Shown piece by piece: positions 1 through 6,974 of a stretch of DNA of 10,419 nt. The stretch is taken from contig JAVEDA010000021.1 in NCBI GenBank assembly GCA_030841195.1, forward strand, positions 1 to 10,419, in the 5' to 3' direction. The notes below the pieces were generated by a model, which was given only the letters and a program-made list of their open reading frames with translations, had not been told where the DNA came from and ran no database searches. A program made the translations under genes and the position numbers. The DNA comes from Actinomycetota bacterium (lineage in GTDB: Bacteria; Actinomycetota; Actinomycetes; JACCUZ01). Positions within the stretch are counted from its first letter, which is position 1; every line of letters starts with the position of its first letter.

Positions 1-143
1 GCAGCGTCGACAAGGTGGCGGTGTCGCTGCGCCCGACGCTGTTCGCCTACCAGTTCGTGTGGCACCTGCAGCGCCCGAGCGCACCCTCGGTCATGAGCCG
101 GGCGCGGGCAGTCGAGGCCGCGCAGCAGACGGCTCGGTCGTGA
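1..143 (+). CDS. 3' end of an unidentified plus-strand protein (partial)
   Basis: Reading from base 3, an open frame runs to a TGA at 141-143 and gives the last 46 residues of a protein whose start lies left of the window. Nearly every codon ends in G or C, as expected for a real gene in this genome, while the other two plus frames give arginine- or glycine-rich nonsense. The tail contains an aromatic stretch, LFAYQFVWHL, followed by a basic, alanine-rich end. A similar aromatic segment near the C-terminus occurs in some class I SAM-dependent methyltransferases, but that is only a weak impression and I do not assign a function. Its last 53 bases overlap the 3' end of the convergent GtrA gene. 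The tail after LQRP is probably unstructured. Confidence 0.6.
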   Translation, partial: SVDKVAVSLRPTLFAYQFVWHLQRPSAPSVMSRARAVEAAQQTARS

Positions 144-567
144 CGTCCTCGCCCCAGACGACGTGCCGGTACGCCAGGTAGCGGACGCTGCTGCCCAGCG
201 CGATGCCGACCAGGTTGGCTGCGTTGAGCCAGATCGGGCCGGTGTGGTCCAGCCCGCTGCGGACCAGCCAGATCGGCGCCAGCCCGGTCACCAGGCTGGC
301 GGCGGTGACCGCCGTGAAGAGCACCACCTCGCGTCCCAGGCCGGCGCCTTGCCGGTGCCGGAAGGTCACCTTGCGGTGGCCGATGAACGCCATCGTGCCG
401 GTCACCAGCATGGTCACGGCCTTGGCGAGCACCGGGGTGACGCCCACGCCGAAGGCCAGGACGTTGAACAGCACGATGTCGGTGACCAGGCAGATGCCGC
501 CCACCAGCCCGAAGGTGGCGAGCTCCGCGGTCAGGCGGTGGCGCAGGACACGCGCGACGATGGGCAC
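91..567 (-). CDS. GtrA family membrane protein
   Basis: A 158-residue integral membrane protein of the GtrA/DPMS family. Members are small four-helix proteins thought to move polyprenyl-phosphate-linked sugars across the membrane or to anchor glycosyltransferases for cell-wall polysaccharide or teichoic acid glycosylation. Four hydrophobic segments are visible: about 13-38 (with FGLVGG and the acidic TDIVLFN turn), 43-64 (ending in the basic GHRKVTF loop), 78-103, and 112-137 (ending SSVRYLAYRHVVW). The conserved phenylalanine-glycine start of helix 1 and the arginine/tyrosine-rich end of helix 4 fit the family. The start is a GTG at 565-567 with no Shine-Dalgarno sequence, but TACCCT lies seven bases upstream, suggesting a leaderless message. 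The last 20 or so residues after VVWGED are low-complexity and overlap the convergent gene. The exact lipid-linked substrate cannot be told. Confidence 0.88.
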   Translation of the reverse strand: MPIVARVLRHRLTAELATFGLVGGICLVTDIVLFNVLAFGVGVTPVLAKAVTMLVTGTMAFIGHRKVTFRHRQGAGLGREVVLFTAVTAASLVTGLAPIWLVRSGLDHTGPIWLNAANLVGIALGSSVRYLAYRHVVWGEDVTTEPSAARPRLPAPGS

Positions 568-574
568 CGACCCG

Positions 575-580
575 AGGGTA
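575..580 (-). promoter_or_regulatory. -10-like hexamer of gtrA, probable leaderless promoter
   Basis: On the minus strand this reads TACCCT, matching the actinobacterial -10 pattern TANNNT. It ends seven bases before the GTG start of the GtrA gene, so transcription would begin at or within a base of the start codon. No purine-rich ribosome-binding site lies upstream of that GTG. I see no good TTGACA-like -35 element at 17-18 bp spacing, so the call rests on the -10 motif and its position. Confidence 0.45.
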
Positions 581-643
581 GCCGGGCGCCCGGGTAGCGG
601 CTGCCCTGTGGCTGCCTGGACCGGTTCGGGGAGGGGTGACGGT

Positions 644-649
644 TAGGCT
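644..649 (+). promoter_or_regulatory. -10-like hexamer of the MFS-tmk/holB operon, probable leaderless promoter
   Basis: TAGGCT, a match to TANNNT, ends six bases before the GTG start at 656. That spacing puts the expected transcription start at the start codon itself. The nearest purine-rich run (GGGGAGGGG, 628-636) is about 20 bases from the GTG, too far to act as a Shine-Dalgarno sequence. A leaderless mRNA is therefore the simplest reading. There is no clear -35 element. It mirrors the arrangement at the divergent GtrA gene. Confidence 0.5.
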
Positions 650-655
650 GCCTGC

Positions 656-3226
656 GTGAGCAGCCCGGAGACCAGGTCGCCGAGTGCGGTCGTGATCCCC
701 GACCACGACCTGCGCGCGGTGCTGATGATCCCCGCGTTCCGCCGCCTCTGGACCGCGCTGTCGCTGTCCAGCTTCGGCGACTGGCTCGGCCTGCTGGCGC
801 TGACCGCGCTCGCTCCGCGGCTGGCCGACGAGGGCTACGCGGCCGCCAACGTCGCCATCGCCGGCGTGTTCATCCTCCGGCTCGCCCCGGCCATCCTGGT
901 CGGCCCGATCGCCGGCGTGGTGGCCGACCGGCTGGACCGTCGCTACACGATGGTGATCTGCGACCTGGCCCGGTTCGCGCTGTTCCTGTCCATCCCGCTG
1001 GTCGGCACCCTCACCTGGCTGTTCGTCGCGACTTTCCTCATCGAGGTCGCCAGCCTGGTCTGGATCCCGGCCAAGGAGGCGACGGTCCCGAACCTGGTCC
1101 CACGGGAGCGGCTCGAGTCGGCCAACCAGCTCAGCCTGTTCACGACGTACGGCTCGGCGCCGGTCGCCGCGGCCGTCTTCGCCGGCCTGGCCCTGCTGAC
1201 GGGCATCCTCGACAACGCCCTGCCCGAGATCGCCGCCGTCGACCTCGCCCTGTACGTCAACGCGGCGACCTTCCTGGTCAGCGCGCTCACCATCCTGCGG
1301 CTGACCGCGATCCCGGCCCGCGAGCCGCTGCCCGAGGGCGAGACGCACCCGAGCGTCTGGCGCACCCTGATCGAGGGCTGGACGTACGTCGGTCGCACCC
1401 GGCTCGTCCGCGGCCTCGTGGTCGGGATGCTCGGTGCGTTCGCCGCCGGTGGCGCGGTGATCGGCCTGGCCCGCACCTTCGTCACCGACCTCGGCGGCGG
1501 CGACCCGGGCTACGGCCTGCTCTTCGGCACCGTGTTCCTCGGTCTGGCCGGCGGGATGTTCCTCGGCCCGCGGCTGCTGCCCGACTTCAGCCGCCGCCGC
1601 CTGTTCGGCCTGGCCATCTTCGGTGCCGGGCTGGCTCTCGCGCTGCTCGGGCTGATCCCGAACCTCGTCATCGCCGTCTTCGTCACGCTCGTGATCGGGG
1701 CGTTCGCCGGCGTGGCCTGGGTGACCGGCTACACGCTGCTGGGGCTCGAAGTGCCCGACGAGCTGCGCGGCCGGACCTTCGCGTTCGTCCAGACGATGGT
1801 GCGGGTCGTCCTGGTGCTGGTCCTCGCGGTGTCGCCGCTGCTCGCGGCCGCCTTCGGTCGGCACCAGGTCGAGATCACCGACGCGATGGCGCTGACCTAC
1901 AACGGCGCGGCCTTCGTGTTCCTCCTCGCCGGGCTGCTCGCGGCCGGCCTCGGCATCGCCTCCTTCCGGCACATGGACGACCGCCGCGGTGTCCCGCTGA
2001 CCCTCGACCTGGTGGCAGCCTTCAACAGCGAGCCGGTGGGGCTGCACGGCAGCGGTCCGCGGCGCGGCTTCTTCATCGCCCTCGAGGGTGGCGAGGGCGC
2101 CGGCAAGTCGACCCAGGCCCGGGCCTTGGCCGCCTGGCTGGAGTCCCTCGGCCACGACGTGCTGGTCACCTTCGAGCCGGGAGCTACCGAGGTCGGCCGT
2201 CGGCTGCGGTCGGTGCTGCTCGACCACCCCGAGCCAGTCCCCGGGTACGACGAGCCGCCGCCGCCGGCGTTGTCGCCACGCACCGAGGCGCTGCTGTTCG
2301 CCGCCGACCGGGCCGAGCACGTGGCCTCGGTCGTCCGGCCGGCGCTGGCGCTGGGCCACGTCGTGATCAGCGACCGCTACACCGACTCGTCGGTGGCCTA
2401 CCAGGGCGCGGGTCGCGACCTGGCCGGCGCCGAGATCGGCCGGCTGTCCCGGTGGGCGACCGACGGCCTGCAGCCGCACCTCACCGTCCTGCTCGATCTG
2501 CCGGCGGCCGACGGGTTGGCCCGGGTGGTGGCACCGGACCGGCTGGAGTCCGAGCCGCTGGCGTTCCACGAGCGGGTCCGCGACCGCTTCCTCGAGCTGG
2601 CCCGCCGCGGCGGCGCCCGCTACCTCGTGGTCGACGGCACCCAGCCCGCCGCCCTGGTCACCGGCGCGATCCTGGCCCGGCTCGAGCCGGTGCTGCCGCC
2701 GAGCGCGCAGCAGCTGCGGGAGGCCGAGCTGGCCCGCGAGGCCGAGGAGCAGCGCCGGCGGATCGCCGAGGAGGTTCGCCGGCTGGAGGAGGCCCGAGCC
2801 CGGGCCGAGGCAGAGGACCTGGCCCGCAGGGAGGCCGCCGAGGCCGAGGTGCGGCTGGCGCAGGCGGCGGCCGAGGCCGCTGCGCTCGCCGAGCAGCAGC
2901 GGGTGCAGGAGGAGGCCGCTGCTGCGGAGCGGGCCAGGCTGGCTGCACTCTCCGAGGCCGAGGCGGCGCAGGCCCGGGAGGAGCACGCCCGGCTGCGCGC
3001 GCTGCACGCCGAGGAACGTCGACGCGAGAAGGAGGAGCACCGGCACGCCCGGGAGGCGGCGCACCGCCAGCGCGCGGCCTACGGCGGCGACGTCGCGGCC
3101 GACGACGACCCCGCCACTCGGCCGCTGAGCCTCACCGACGAGCTGTTCGGCATCGGCGACGAGGGCGACGACGACACGAGCACCGTCCAGATGCCCAGGG
3201 CCGAGCACGGGCGCGACGACCGGTGA
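656..3226 (+). CDS. tmk: MFS transporter - thymidylate kinase - coiled-coil fusion protein
   Basis: One uninterrupted 856-residue frame with three parts. Residues about 20-440 are a twelve-helix major facilitator domain, with a motif-A-like loop GVVADRLDRR at 87-96 and the EntS-like MFS_3 style N-terminus AFRRLW. A linker (about 441-470) leads to a complete thymidylate kinase, about 471-675, which phosphorylates dTMP to dTDP. It shows P-loop GGEGAGKS (478-485, Lys484), the EPG motif in TFEPGATEVG, DRY at 573-575 followed by SSVAYQGAGR, and an arginine-bearing lid region around 623-640. Residues about 685-800 are an Ala/Glu/Arg-rich coiled coil. The end is acidic, with LTDELFG and a DDD run. 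Free bacterial Tmk is about 200-220 residues, so this one is membrane-tethered. The GTG start has no Shine-Dalgarno sequence. The stop overlaps the holB start (GTGA). Tmk activity is well supported; what the MFS part transports is unknown. Confidence 0.93.
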   Translation: MSSPETRSPSAVVIPDHDLRAVLMIPAFRRLWTALSLSSFGDWLGLLALTALAPRLADEGYAAANVAIAGVFILRLAPAILVGPIAGVVADRLDRRYTMVICDLARFALFLSIPLVGTLTWLFVATFLIEVASLVWIPAKEATVPNLVPRERLESANQLSLFTTYGSAPVAAAVFAGLALLTGILDNALPEIAAVDLALYVNAATFLVSALTILRLTAIPAREPLPEGETHPSVWRTLIEGWTYVGRTRLVRGLVVGMLGAFAAGGAVIGLARTFVTDLGGGDPGYGLLFGTVFLGLAGGMFLGPRLLPDFSRRRLFGLAIFGAGLALALLGLIPNLVIAVFVTLVIGAFAGVAWVTGYTLLGLEVPDELRGRTFAFVQTMVRVVLVLVLAVSPLLAAAFGRHQVEITDAMALTYNGAAFVFLLAGLLAAGLGIASFRHMDDRRGVPLTLDLVAAFNSEPVGLHGSGPRRGFFIALEGGEGAGKSTQARALAAWLESLGHDVLVTFEPGATEVGRRLRSVLLDHPEPVPGYDEPPPPALSPRTEALLFAADRAEHVASVVRPALALGHVVISDRYTDSSVAYQGAGRDLAGAEIGRLSRWATDGLQPHLTVLLDLPAADGLARVVAPDRLESEPLAFHERVRDRFLELARRGGARYLVVDGTQPAALVTGAILARLEPVLPPSAQQLREAELAREAEEQRRRIAEEVRRLEEARARAEAEDLARREAAEAEVRLAQAAAEAAALAEQQRVQEEAAAAERARLAALSEAEAAQAREEHARLRALHAEERRREKEEHRHAREAAHRQRAAYGGDVAADDDPATRPLSLTDELFGIGDEGDDDTSTVQMPRAEHGRDDR

Positions 3227-4398
3227 GCGACCTGGCGCCGGGTGTCTGGGCCGACCTGGTCGGGCAGGAGCCCGCGGTCGCCGTCCTGCGCCGGGCCGCG
3301 GCCGCCGCCGAGGCCGGCCGCCGCGGCGAGCCCGGCACCGGCATGACGCACGCCTGGCTGCTGACCGGGCCCCCCGGCTCCGGCCGGTCGACCGCTGCTC
3401 GGGCCTTCGCCGCGGCGCTGCAGTGCCCGCGCGGCGGCTGCGGGGAGTGCCCCGCCTGCCACACCGTGCTGGCCGGCACCCACGCCGACGTCGAGGTGGT
3501 CAACACCCGCAGGCTCTCGATCGGCGTCGACGACGCCCGCGCCCTCGTCTCTCGAGCGGCCAGATACCCGGCCGGCGGCCGGTGGCAGGTCATGGTCGTG
3601 GAGGATGCCGACCGGCTCACCGACCAGGCCGGCAACGCCCTGCTCAGGGCGATCGAGGAGCCGACACCGCACACCGTCTGGCTGCTGTGCGCACCCGCCG
3701 TCGAAGACGTGCTGCCGACGATCCGCTCGCGCTGCCGTCACCTGTCGCTGCGCACCCCGCCGACCGAGGCGGTTGCCGAGGTGCTGGTCCGCCGGGACGG
3801 CGTCGACCCCGCCATGGCGGCGTTCGCGGCCCGCGCCGCCCAGGGTCACATCGGCCGGGCCCGCCGGCTCGCCACCGACGAGGACGCCCGGCTGCGCCGG
3901 CACGCCGTCCTGCGCCTGCCGTTGTCCCTCGGCGAGCTCAGCGGTGCGCTGCAGGCGGCCGGGGACCTGGTCGACGCCGCCACCGCCGAGGCCAACGAGC
4001 AGGCCGCGACGCTCGCGACCGCCGAGGCCGAGGAGATGCGCCGTGGTCTCGGGGTCGGACCAGGCGGGAGGCAGCCCGCCGGTGCCGCGGCGGCTCTCAA
4101 GGACCTGGAGAAGGAGCAGAAGGCCCGGGCCACCCGGACCAAGCGGGACGCCATCGACCGTGCGCTGGTCGACCTGGCCGGCTTCTACCGAGACGTGCTG
4201 GCGGTGCAGGCCGAGGCCGCCGTCGAGCTGGTCAACGACGAGATGCGGGACGCCGTCATCGGGGTCGCCCGGGCGAGCACTCCCGAGTCGACGCTGCGCC
4301 GGATCGACGCGATCCTGGCGGCCCGCACCGCGATCGGTGCCAACGTGGCACCGCTGCTCGCCGTCGAGGCGATGACCGTGGGACTGCGCCGCGGCTGA
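3223..4398 (+). CDS. holB: DNA polymerase III subunit delta'
   Basis: A 391-residue AAA+ clamp-loader subunit that helps the delta subunit and tau/gamma load the beta sliding clamp at replication forks. Visible features: the N-terminal VWADLVGQE segment, a P-loop-like GPPGSGRS at 49-56, a four-cysteine zinc site (Cys68, 73, 76, 79), a Walker-B-like VMVVEDADRL (123-132), and the SRC motif at 169-171. The C-terminal part is helical with a charged stretch, KDLEKEQKARATR. The P-loop lysine is arginine (Arg55), which fits delta' being the non-hydrolysing subunit. The GTG start at 3223 overlaps the upstream tmk stop in GTGA. The frame stays open far upstream, but homology begins only here. Translation is probably coupled to tmk. 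The stop lies 3 bp from the convergent sortase stop, leaving no room for a terminator between them. Confidence 0.95.
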   Translation: MSDLAPGVWADLVGQEPAVAVLRRAAAAAEAGRRGEPGTGMTHAWLLTGPPGSGRSTAARAFAAALQCPRGGCGECPACHTVLAGTHADVEVVNTRRLSIGVDDARALVSRAARYPAGGRWQVMVVEDADRLTDQAGNALLRAIEEPTPHTVWLLCAPAVEDVLPTIRSRCRHLSLRTPPTEAVAEVLVRRDGVDPAMAAFAARAAQGHIGRARRLATDEDARLRRHAVLRLPLSLGELSGALQAAGDLVDAATAEANEQAATLATAEAEEMRRGLGVGPGGRQPAGAAAALKDLEKEQKARATRTKRDAIDRALVDLAGFYRDVLAVQAEAAVELVNDEMRDAVIGVARASTPESTLRRIDAILAARTAIGANVAPLLAVEAMTVGLRRG

Positions 4399-4401
4399 CG
4401 G

Positions 4402-5028
4402 CTAGACCATCGGCGCGGCGTACCAGACCGTCCGCTTGGTCCACCGGCCCGGGCCGAGGCGCTTCCCGGAGCAGGTCACGAAGGCCAGCCTCGGCGGGCC
4501 TGTCTTGGTGTAGTAGCCGGGCAGGCCGACCGACGCGAGCACGGTGACGCGCTTGACCACCCGGTAGCAGAGCTTCAGGTACTTCCCGAACACCACGACC
4601 CGGTCGCCCTTGTGCAGCTTGGCCAGCATCCGGTTGCCCACGGCGCTGCCGTCCGGCCAGACGTGCGCGTTGAGCAGCACGTGACCGTGCGGGTCGCCGG
4701 GCTCGATGCCCTGCTTCAGGTCGTAGGCGAACATCTCCTTGCCGGCCGTGGTGAGCGGCGGGGCACCGGGGACGCGCCTCGAGACGCGGGGCGGCGTGAC
4801 GACCTTGGCGCGCCGGGTGATGTGCGGCATCGTGATCGTCCGCGGGCGGAACGAGTGCGGGACGACGTTGCACGGCCTGGTGGTCGCCGTCGGCGACGCG
4901 GTCGCTGTCGTCGTACCGGCGGCCATCGCGTAGGCCCGGTTGGACTGCCCGGGATCCGCGGCCACGACCACCCAGCTGGTGACGGAGGCCACGGCTACCG
5001 CGAAGGCAACAGTTTTGATCGGTGTCAC
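4402..5028 (-). CDS. Class E/F-type sortase, membrane-anchored
   Basis: A 208-residue transpeptidase-like protein of the actinobacterial sortase group (class F or E). Residues 7-24 form one hydrophobic N-terminal segment acting as signal anchor. Residues about 36-60 are a Thr/Ala/Pro-rich linker, and the catalytic domain runs from about 85 to 208. The expected triad is present: His122 in LLNAHVW, Cys186 in AFVTCSG, and Arg199 in KRTVWYA near the end. HVWPDGSAVGN is typical of class F members. Sortases cut a C-terminal sorting motif and transfer the protein to peptidoglycan or to another pilin; no LPxTG-type substrate gene is in this window, so it is an orphan. The start is GTG (5026-5028) with GGAG six bases upstream (5035-5038). 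It lies 110 bp downstream of glpD on the same strand and is convergent with holB. Class F versus E is not settled. Confidence 0.85.
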   Translation of the reverse strand: MTPIKTVAFAVAVASVTSWVVVAADPGQSNRAYAMAAGTTTATASPTATTRPCNVVPHSFRPRTITMPHITRRAKVVTPPRVSRRVPGAPPLTTAGKEMFAYDLKQGIEPGDPHGHVLLNAHVWPDGSAVGNRMLAKLHKGDRVVVFGKYLKLCYRVVKRVTVLASVGLPGYYTKTGPPRLAFVTCSGKRLGPGRWTKRTVWYAAPMV

Positions 5029-5076
5029 GTGCTGCTCCAGCGTCTACCGGGCGACCCCTGGTTGGTCGGACCAGCG

Positions 5077-5082
5077 ACGGTA
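5077..5082 (-). promoter_or_regulatory. Possible -10 hexamer of the sortase gene
   Basis: The glpD-sortase gap holds TACCGT on the minus strand, a TANNNT match. It would start transcription about 42 bases upstream of the sortase GTG. The same gap contains a small inverted repeat (TGGTC G GACCA, 5063-5073) that would fall just downstream of the start point. No clear -35 element is visible, and the sortase could instead be read from glpD. This is a weak call. Confidence 0.2.
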
Positions 5083-5138
5083 CCCCGAGACGCCCGCAGA
5101 CCGGGTGAAAATCGGATATCTGGCCGTCGCCCAGCGGC

Positions 5139-6878
5139 TCAGGCGAGCGGCACGATCTCCGGTGCCCCCAGCCGCGCCGTGTCGGCCGTCTGGTCGTCGG
5201 GCTGCTCCTGGGACAGCCGCTCGGCCTCGACCCGGGCCAGGTAGTGCTCGACCTCGCGATGGGTCTGCGCCTCGCTCCAGCCGAGCACCGGCGCCACCAG
5301 GCGGGCGGCCACCGGAGCGGCGGTGACGCCGCGGTCGAAGGTCTCGATCGAGATCCGGGTACGCCGTGTCAGAACGTCGTCGAGGTGGCGGGCGCCCTCG
5401 TGCGAGGCGGCGTACACCAGCTCGGCCCGCAGGTAGTCGTCCGCGCCCTCGACCGGCTCGCCCAGCGACGGGTCGGCGTCGACCAGCGCGAGCACCTCGT
5501 GCAGCAGCGAGCCATGCCGGTGCAGCAGGTGCTCGACCCGGGCGACGTGCAGACCGTGCCGGGTCGCGATCCGGTGCCGGGAGTTCCACAGCGCCGCGTA
5601 GCCCTCGGCCCCGACCAGGGGGATCCGGTCGGTCACGCAGTCGGGCACCTTGTCGTCCAGGCTGTGGCTGACCGCGTCCACCGCGTCCTTTGCCATCACC
5701 CGGTACGTCGTGTACTTGCCGCCGGCGACCACCACGAGGCCGGGCATCGGATGGGCGACCATGTGCTCGCGGGAGAGCTTCGAGGTCGACTCGGACTCGC
5801 CGGTCAGGAGCGGTCGCAACCCGGCGTACACCCCCTCGACGTCCTCGCGGGTGAGGGGTGTGACCAGCACCCGGTTCACGTGCTCGAGCAGGTAGTCGAT
5901 GTCGGAGCGGGACGCGGCCGGGTGCGCCTTGCCGAGCGCCCAGTCGGTGTCGGTCGTGCCGATGATCCAGTGCCGGCCCCACGGGATGACGAACAGCACG
6001 CTCGTCTCGGTGCGCAGGATCAGCCCGGTGGCCGACTGGATCCGGTCCCGCGGCACGACCAGGTGCACACCCTTGGACGCCCGGACGTGGAACTGGCCGC
6101 GCTCGCCGGCCATCGCCTGGGTCATGTCCGTCCACACGCCGGTGGCGTTGACGACCTGCCGGGCCCGGACCTCGAGCTCGGTGTCGGACTCGAAGTCGCG
6201 GACCCGCACGCCGGTGACCCGCTCGCCCTCCCGCAGGAAACCGACCACCCGGGCCCGGCTGGCCACCAGCGCGCCGTAGGCCGCGGCCGTGCGCACCACC
6301 GCGGCGGTGTGCCGCGCGTCGTCCACCTGCGCGTCGTAGTACTGGATGGCACCGACCAGGGAGTCCTTGCGCAGGCCGGGCGACTGGCGCAGCGCGCCCT
6401 TCCGGGTGAGATGACGGTGGCGGGGGAGGCCCCGGGCGTTGCCGGACGAGATGCCCATCGTGTCGTAGAGCGCGACCCCGGCTCCGGCGTAGAGCCGTTC
6501 CCAGCCGCGGTGCTTGAGGGGGTAGAGGAACGGCACCGGGCGCACCAGGTGGGGGGCGAGCCGCTGGGCCAGCAGGCCGCGCTCGCGCAGCGCCTCCCGG
6601 ACCAGCCCGAAGTCGAGCATCTCCAGGTAGCGCAGGCCGCCGTGCACCAGCTTGCTGGACCGGCTCGACGTGCCCGCGGCCCAGTCGCGGCCCTCGAACA
6701 TCGCCACCGTGAGTCCGCGGGTCACCGCGTCCAGCGCGACGCCGGCCCCGACGACGCCGCCGCCGATCACCACGACGTCCAGCTCGTCGACCTGGGCCGC
6801 ATCGAGCGCCGCCTGACGCTCGGCCGGCCCCAACGTGCTGGAGGCGGGGAAGGGCCCGGTGGCCGGGGTCTGGCGCAT
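5139..6878 (-). CDS. glpD: FAD-dependent glycerol-3-phosphate dehydrogenase
   Basis: A 579-residue flavoprotein that oxidises sn-glycerol-3-phosphate to dihydroxyacetone phosphate and passes electrons to the quinone pool at the membrane. It links glycerol and lipid breakdown to glycolysis. The N-terminal Rossmann FAD motif IGGGVVGAG lies at 38-46, followed by an acidic strand end FEGRD. The GlpD signature SSRSSKLVHGGLRYLE spans about 71-86, and GGKYTTYR about 385-392. The C-terminal third is the helical cap seen in bacterial GlpD. Length is normal. I chose the ATG at 6876-6878 because GAGGAG lies four bases upstream and the family N-terminus begins about here; the frame stays open further upstream, across the divergent hydrolase, without homology. 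No glpF or glpK is adjacent. GlpO (oxidase) activity is a related alternative, but the length and neighbourhood favour GlpD. Confidence 0.94.
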   Translation of the reverse strand: MRQTPATGPFPASSTLGPAERQAALDAAQVDELDVVVIGGGVVGAGVALDAVTRGLTVAMFEGRDWAAGTSSRSSKLVHGGLRYLEMLDFGLVREALRERGLLAQRLAPHLVRPVPFLYPLKHRGWERLYAGAGVALYDTMGISSGNARGLPRHRHLTRKGALRQSPGLRKDSLVGAIQYYDAQVDDARHTAAVVRTAAAYGALVASRARVVGFLREGERVTGVRVRDFESDTELEVRARQVVNATGVWTDMTQAMAGERGQFHVRASKGVHLVVPRDRIQSATGLILRTETSVLFVIPWGRHWIIGTTDTDWALGKAHPAASRSDIDYLLEHVNRVLVTPLTREDVEGVYAGLRPLLTGESESTSKLSREHMVAHPMPGLVVVAGGKYTTYRVMAKDAVDAVSHSLDDKVPDCVTDRIPLVGAEGYAALWNSRHRIATRHGLHVARVEHLLHRHGSLLHEVLALVDADPSLGEPVEGADDYLRAELVYAASHEGARHLDDVLTRRTRISIETFDRGVTAAPVAARLVAPVLGWSEAQTHREVEHYLARVEAERLSQEQPDDQTADTARLGAPEIVPLA

Positions 6879-6905
6879 CTGGCTCCTCGCCGTGGTCCGG
6901 CGCCC

Positions 6906-6911
6906 ATCGTA
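6906..6911 (-). promoter_or_regulatory. Probable -10 hexamer of glpD
   Basis: TACGAT on the minus strand fits the TANNNT consensus. It would start transcription near 6899, giving a leader of about 20 bases that just contains the GAGGAG ribosome-binding site. No TTGACA-like -35 is evident, so an activator or alternative sigma factor could be involved. Confidence 0.35.
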
Positions 6912-6923
6912 GGACGGATCGCA

Positions 6924-6929
6924 TACCCT
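6924..6929 (+). promoter_or_regulatory. Probable -10 hexamer of the hydrolase gene
   Basis: TACCCT on the plus strand fits TANNNT and would give a leader of about 40 bases before the hydrolase ATG at 6975. It sits only 12 bases from the opposing glpD hexamer, so the two divergent promoters would overlap and could compete for RNA polymerase. The -35 position is not recognisable. Confidence 0.3.
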
Positions 6930-6974
6930 CTGTGGGGGCTCCTCCGGCGGGTCCGACGACTTCGAGGGGACCCG

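Noticed and set aside
2701..3060. GC-rich, repeat-like DNA in the Tmk coiled-coil region
   Set aside because: The repetitiveness follows from Ala/Glu/Arg heptad codons. I see no unit repeated exactly in tandem and no CRISPR-like spacing.
47..3208. A 1053-residue minus-strand open frame opposite MFS-tmk
   Set aside because: It is antisense to a gene with clear domains. Its product is Gly/Arg/Gln/Glu-rich with no recognisable fold. Long antisense frames are expected at this GC content.
2452..3222. Extension of holB upstream in the same frame
   Set aside because: The region is inside the Tmk and coiled-coil domains in another frame. The extension is Arg/Gly/Pro-rich without homology, and the GTGA overlap at 3223 gives a normal HolB N-terminus.
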